Assembly (NCBI GenBank): GCA_015654715.1 | Contig: JAATGK010000395.1 | Coordinates: 1 to 9,936 of the forward strand | From: Alphaproteobacteria bacterium | GTDB lineage: Bacteria > Pseudomonadota > Alphaproteobacteria > Micropepsales > Micropepsaceae | Direction: 5' to 3' | DNA length: 9,936 bases | Shown here: positions 6,379 through 9,936 of the stretch, piece after piece | Numbering within the stretch: position 1 is the stretch's first letter | Layout of the letters: each line of letters opens with the position of its first letter | Notes under the pieces: generated by a model | Told to the model about the DNA's origin: nothing | Database searches by the model: none | What the model saw: the letters and a program-made list of their open reading frames with translations, nothing else | Program-made: the position numbers and the translations under genes

Positions 6379-7131
6379 ATGTCCGCGAGTGATCCCAAAT
6401 TCATGCATTTACGCGCCGTCCTCGCCGCCGCCGAGCCGCTTGGCGCCCGGGTGGCGCTGGGGGTGCCGCGGCTGGATGGAACACTTTGCGGCGGGCTGAT
6501 GCGCGGCGGCTTGCATGAGGTTTTCGCGGCGCCCTCGCATGAAGCCGCGGCGGCGGGCTTTGTCGCCGGGCTCACGGTGCGCCTCGGCGGGCCGCTGCTC
6601 TGGATTCGCCAGGATTATGCCGGGCTCGAATTTGGCGAATTGGCTGCCACCGGCCTGTTGGAACTGGGTCTCGATCCGTCCCGGCTGGTGTTGTTGCGGG
6701 TGCCGGATGCCGCCAGTGCCTTGCGGGCGGCGGCCGACGCGCTCACCTGCGCCGCCCTCGGGGCGGTGGTGATCGAACTGACCGGCGCCCCCAAGCTGCT
6801 CGATCTGGTGGCGTATCGGCGGCTGGCGCTGGCGGCGGGCGCGGGCGGGGTGACGGTTTTTCTGCTGCGCCTGGCGGCCGAATCCTCCGGCATCGGCGGC
6901 GCCGAAACCCGCTGGCTGCTCCGCGCCGCTCCTTCGGAGGAGGGCGAGGACTGGGGGCGGCCGGTGTTCGACGTGGAATTGCAGCGCAACCGGCATGGGC
7001 CGGCGGGGCATTGGACCCTGGAATGGAGTTGTGACGATGGTGTCTTCCGCCCGGCGGATCGTGGCGCTGTGGTTCTGGCGTCTGCCGACCGACCGTCTCA
7101 AGCGGCGATGGCTGCAGCGTCCGCCGCCTGA
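6379..7131 (+). CDS. imuA: ImuA-like SOS mutagenesis protein
   Basis: A 250-aa protein of the alphaproteobacterial ImuA family (RecA/SulA-like fold), part of the damage-induced ImuA-ImuB-DnaE2 translesion mutasome, in which it is needed with ImuB for mutagenesis. The RecA-like entry motif GVPRLDGTLCGGLMRGGLHEVFA is spread over residues 28-50. No Walker A GKT/S follows, as is usual for this branch. The conserved segments AETRWLLRAAPS (175-186) and FDVELQRNRHGPAGHWTLEW (197-216) identify the family. The frame is open upstream to a GTG at 6148, but the ATG at 6379 is chosen because it follows the SOS promoter and GGAGA (6364-6368), and because family similarity begins there. Its last 95 nt overlap the start of imuB in another frame, implying coupled translation. 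Confidence 0.9.
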   Translation: MSASDPKFMHLRAVLAAAEPLGARVALGVPRLDGTLCGGLMRGGLHEVFAAPSHEAAAAGFVAGLTVRLGGPLLWIRQDYAGLEFGELAATGLLELGLDPSRLVLLRVPDAASALRAAADALTCAALGAVVIELTGAPKLLDLVAYRRLALAAGAGGVTVFLLRLAAESSGIGGAETRWLLRAAPSEEGEDWGRPVFDVELQRNRHGPAGHWTLEWSCDDGVFRPADRGAVVLASADRPSQAAMAAASAA

Positions 7132-8566
7132 TGCGGCGCTGCCGCTCATCATCGTCGCGAAAGTCGAGGGCGCGATGCGGCTCACCGCTGTCGATCGCCA
7201 GGCGGCGGCGCTCGGTCTTGCCCCTGGCATGGCGCTTGCCAGCGCCCGCGCCATGGTTCCCGCCCTTAAGGTGATGGCGGCGAACGAACCGGCGGACCAA
7301 CGTCTGTTGGAGAAAATTGCCGATTGGTGCGACGGCTTCACGCCGTTCGTGGCGCTGGATCCGCCCGATGGCCTGCTGCTTGATGTCACCGGGGCCACGC
7401 ATTTGTTCGGCGGCGAACAAGCGATGCTGGATCGTCTACGCGCCGACCTGAAGCGGCAAGGCTTTACCGTGGCGGGGGCGCTGGCTGGAACCGCTTTGGC
7501 GGCGCGCGCTTTGGCCCGGTATCGTCGCGGAGCCGTGGTGCCGCTGGGGGCAGACAGTGACGCGGTGGCGCCGCTGCCGGTGGCCGCGTTGGGTCTCGAT
7601 CCCATCAGCGTGCACGCCTTCCGCCGCGCCGGACTGAAGACGATCGGGCAAGTGGCGCACCGCGGTCGCGCCGAACTGACCGCCCGTTTCGGGGCCGGTA
7701 TGGTGTTCGCCCTCGACACCGCTATGGGCCGGGCCGAAGTGCCGATTTCGCCGCGCCGGCCGCTGCCCGATTACCGCGCCGAGTGCCGGTATGCCGAGCC
7801 CGTCACCGCGGCGGAAACGATGCTCGCCACCATCAAGCTATTGGCGGAACGGCTGGCGAAGAATCTGGAGGAACGCGGCGAAGGGGCGCGCGCCTTACGG
7901 GCCGTGTTTTTCCGCGCCGATGGCAGCGTACGTCGCATTGCGGTGGAAACCGGGGCGCCGACGCGCGAACCGGCGATCATCGAACGGCTGTTTCGCGAGA
8001 AACTCGATGCGCTCGCCGATCCCGTCGATCCCGGCTTTGGTTTCGATCTCATCCGCTTGGAGGCGGAGCGCACCGAGCCTTGCCAGGTGGAAGCGGCGAC
8101 GCTCGGCAACGATGAATCGCGTGCCAAGGAAATCCGCTTTTTGGTCGACCGGCTGGCGGCCCGCTTCGGCGCCCATCGCGTGCTGTCGTTGCAGCCTCGC
8201 GACACCCATATCCCGGAAAACGCCTTTGCTGCCGTTCCGGCGCAATACGCCGAACCTATGCGGCAACATTGGCAAAGAACTCGCACCGCTCACGAAGCGC
8301 CGCGGCGGCCTTTGCGGCTGCTGTCGCCCGAACCGGTCAGCCTGCTTGCCGGCGACACGGTGCGCCTGCGCTGGCGCCATGTCGTTCACAAGATTCGCCG
8401 GATGGAAGGGCCCGAGCGCATCGCCATGGAGTGGTGGCACGCGCCCATTGATCAACAGGGCGCGCCGGATCGCGATTATTTCCGCGCCGAAGACGAAGAA
8501 GGCCGCCGCTTCTGGCTTTACCGCGAACACGGCATCCGCTGGTTTCTGCACGGGGTGTTCGCATGA
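7037..8566 (+). CDS. imuB: ImuB, catalytically inactive Y-family polymerase-like mutasome hub
   Basis: A 509-aa Y-family polymerase relative (DinB/UmuC fold) that lacks catalysis and connects ImuA, DnaE2 and the beta clamp. The N-terminal [16 protein letters not shown] (6-21) replaces the metal-binding acidic motif of active polymerases. At 106-127 the usual S-x-DE motif reads as [18 protein letters not shown], losing the catalytic Glu. The little-finger-like region (about 248-345) ends with [13 protein letters not shown]. The C-terminal part has the ImuB blocks RDTHIPE (388-394), [23 protein letters not shown] (spread over 445-467), [19 protein letters not shown] (479-497) and WFLHGVFA. A clear QxxLF-type clamp motif is not seen; the positional counterpart reads QVEAATLG (350-357). 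The ATG at 7037 is preferred over 6995 because ImuB proteins normally begin just before the RRIxALWF block and GGAG precedes it. The stop overlaps the dnaE2 start as ATGA. Confidence 0.92.
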   Translation: MVSSARRIVALWFWRLPTDRLKRRWLQRPPPDAALPLIIVAKVEGAMRLTAVDRQAAALGLAPGMALASARAMVPALKVMAANEPADQRLLEKIADWCDGFTPFVALDPPDGLLLDVTGATHLFGGEQAMLDRLRADLKRQGFTVAGALAGTALAARALARYRRGAVVPLGADSDAVAPLPVAALGLDPISVHAFRRAGLKTIGQVAHRGRAELTARFGAGMVFALDTAMGRAEVPISPRRPLPDYRAECRYAEPVTAAETMLATIKLLAERLAKNLEERGEGARALRAVFFRADGSVRRIAVETGAPTREPAIIERLFREKLDALADPVDPGFGFDLIRLEAERTEPCQVEAATLGNDESRAKEIRFLVDRLAARFGAHRVLSLQPRDTHIPENAFAAVPAQYAEPMRQHWQRTRTAHEAPRRPLRLLSPEPVSLLAGDTVRLRWRHVVHKIRRMEGPERIAMEWWHAPIDQQGAPDRDYFRAEDEEGRRFWLYREHGIRWFLHGVFA

Positions 8567-9936
8567 CCTCTTATGCCGAGATCGCGGCGGCGACGAACTT
8601 CTCTTTCTTGCGCGGCGCTTCGCATCCGGCCGAGATGGTGACGACCGCGGCCGCGCTCGGGCTGGCCGCCATCGGCATCGCCGATCGCAATACGCTGGCT
8701 GGCGTGGTGCGCGCCTACGATACCTGGCTGCAAATCGAAGGCGAAAAGCCCAAGCTTCTGGTCGGTGCCCGTTTGGTGTTTGCCGACGGCGCTCCCGACA
8801 TGGTGGCGTATCCCTCCGATCGGGCCGCGTACGGGCGCCTCTGCCGGCTCCTCAGTGCGGGCAAGCTGCGGGCGCCGAAAGGTGACTGCGTTCTCGGCCT
8901 GAACGATCTGCTGCAATGGCAGGAAGGCTTGCTGCTGGTGGTTCTGCCCGCCCGGCCGGGAACGGTGGGTCCTCTCAAGAAAGCGTGGAACAATTATCTT
9001 GCTGGCGGCGGCCGGGAGGAGGTTCCTCCGCTCGAAAATCCTGAAGACATTCAAGGTCTTCTGGAGAATTTGCAAGGCGTCGCGCCCGGCCGGGTCTGGC
9101 TTGGGGTGACGATGCCGCTGCATGGCGACGACCGGCGCCGGCTGCGCCACTGGCAGGCGGTGGCCCATGCCGCCGGGGTGCCGCTCATTGCCACCAACGA
9201 TACCCTTTATCACGCCCCCGAACGCCGCCCGTTGCAGGACGTGCTCACCTGCATCCGCGAACACGTCACGCTGAAAACGGCGGGCCATCTCTTGGAGGCC
9301 AATGGCGAGCGGCACCTGAAGTCGCCCGAGGCGATGGCCGATTTGTTCGCCGCCGCGCCCGAGGCGCTGGCCGAGACGCTGCGTCTGGCGGAACTGATGC
9401 GGTTTTCTCTCGACCAGATCAAATACAACTATCCCGATGAACCGGTGCCGCCCGGCAAGACGGCGCAAGCCCATCTTGAGGATCTGACCTGGGCCGGCGC
9501 CGAGGATCGCTACTTCGGCAACATCCCCGGCAAGGTTCGCAAAACCTTGGAAAAGGAATTGCGGCTGATCGGCAAGATGCAAATCGCGCCCTATTTCCTC
9601 ACTGTCCACGACATCGTTTCCTTCGCCAAGAACCGCAATATCCTCTGTCAGGGCCGCGGCTCGGCCGCCAATTCCGCAGTCTGTTACGTGCTCGGCATCA
9701 CTGCCGTCGATCCGATGCAGGTCGACCTCTTGTTCGAGCGCTTCGTCTCGCAGGAACGCAAAGAACCGCCCGACATCGACGTCGACTTCGAGCATGAGCG
9801 CCGCGAGGAAGTGATCCAGGACATCTATGCGCGCTATGGCCGCCATCGCGCCGCGCTGGCCGCAACCGTGATCCGTTATCGGCCAAGGAGTGCGATCCGC
9901 GAGGTTGGCAAGGTCTTCGGCCTCACCGAAGACATC
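8563..9936 (+). CDS. dnaE2: error-prone DNA polymerase DnaE2 (ImuC), 5' part; continues past window
   Basis: The first 458 codons of a C-family DNA polymerase, the catalytic subunit of the SOS mutasome; the full protein is usually over 1,000 aa. The frame is still open at the window end, so the truncation comes from the window edge. It begins with the DnaE2 form of the PHP domain ([23 protein letters not shown], residues 4-26). The metal-binding histidines of replicative DnaE (HxH) are replaced, as is typical for DnaE2 and consistent with no PHP proofreading. The palm contains [16 protein letters not shown] (366-381) and the acidic catalytic motif PDIDVDF (403-409), followed by the conserved [19 protein letters not shown] stretch. 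The ATG overlaps the imuB stop as ATGA, indicating translational coupling and SOS control from the imuA promoter. Confidence 0.95.
   Translation, partial: MTSYAEIAAATNFSFLRGASHPAEMVTTAAALGLAAIGIADRNTLAGVVRAYDTWLQIEGEKPKLLVGARLVFADGAPDMVAYPSDRAAYGRLCRLLSAGKLRAPKGDCVLGLNDLLQWQEGLLLVVLPARPGTVGPLKKAWNNYLAGGGREEVPPLENPEDIQGLLENLQGVAPGRVWLGVTMPLHGDDRRRLRHWQAVAHAAGVPLIATNDTLYHAPERRPLQDVLTCIREHVTLKTAGHLLEANGERHLKSPEAMADLFAAAPEALAETLRLAELMRFSLDQIKYNYPDEPVPPGKTAQAHLEDLTWAGAEDRYFGNIPGKVRKTLEKELRLIGKMQIAPYFLTVHDIVSFAKNRNILCQGRGSAANSAVCYVLGITAVDPMQVDLLFERFVSQERKEPPDIDVDFEHERREEVIQDIYARYGRHRAALAATVIRYRPRSAIREVGKVFGLTEDI

Noticed and set aside
6997..7036. Start of imuB at the ATG at 6995
   Set aside because: The extra 14 residues are not part of the family; the ATG at 7037 sits just before the conserved RRIVALWF block and has GGAG upstream.
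6409..7719. 436-residue minus-strand ORF
   Set aside because: It is antisense to imuA and imuB, low in complexity, rich in Arg, Ala and Ser, with no domain.
8518..9846. 442-residue minus-strand ORF
   Set aside because: It is antisense to dnaE2, whose PHP and palm motifs are unmistakable; the long antisense frame is a by-product of high GC at third positions.

Overview
The window is GC-rich, densely coding DNA that looks like an alphaproteobacterial chromosome. The main evidence is a perfect GTTC-N7-GTTC LexA box, the form used by Alphaproteobacteria, in front of an imuA-imuB-dnaE2 mutagenesis cassette. The Mur-ligase, LD-carboxypeptidase and hybrid-kinase sequences fit this. No rRNA, tRNA or CRISPR array was seen, and genus cannot be assigned from sequence alone.

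Layout. (1) 1-850: a complete IS5-family (IS427-like) insertion sequence with 13-bp perfect terminal inverted repeats. Its transposase is encoded in two frames on the minus strand, joined by a probable -1 frameshift. (2) 851-1283: non-coding or decayed DNA with two hairpins and one tiny doubtful ORF. (3) 1284-2666 (minus) and 2709-3539 (plus): a divergent pair, a Mur ligase of Mpl/MurC type and an S66 LD-carboxypeptidase, separated by 42 bp. Together they fit cytoplasmic peptidoglycan recycling: the carboxypeptidase trims murein tetrapeptide to tripeptide, and the ligase would reattach the peptide to UDP-MurNAc. (4) 3536-5824 (minus): a membrane-bound hybrid histidine kinase (HisKA-HATPase-REC-REC) whose stop codon overlaps that of the carboxypeptidase gene. 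(5) 5825-6378: a 554-bp divergent intergenic region with several palindromes and, at its right end, the SOS promoter. (6) 6379 to window end (plus): imuA, imuB and the 5' 458 codons of dnaE2 (imuC), translationally coupled by overlaps. This is the SOS-induced translesion mutasome; dnaE2 runs off the window.

There is no clearly new multi-gene system. The points most worth a second look are the Mpl-like ligase with an unusual P-loop paired with LdcA, the uncharacterised periplasmic sensor of the hybrid kinase, the altered clamp-binding segment of ImuB, and the palindromes in the kinase-imuA intergenic region.
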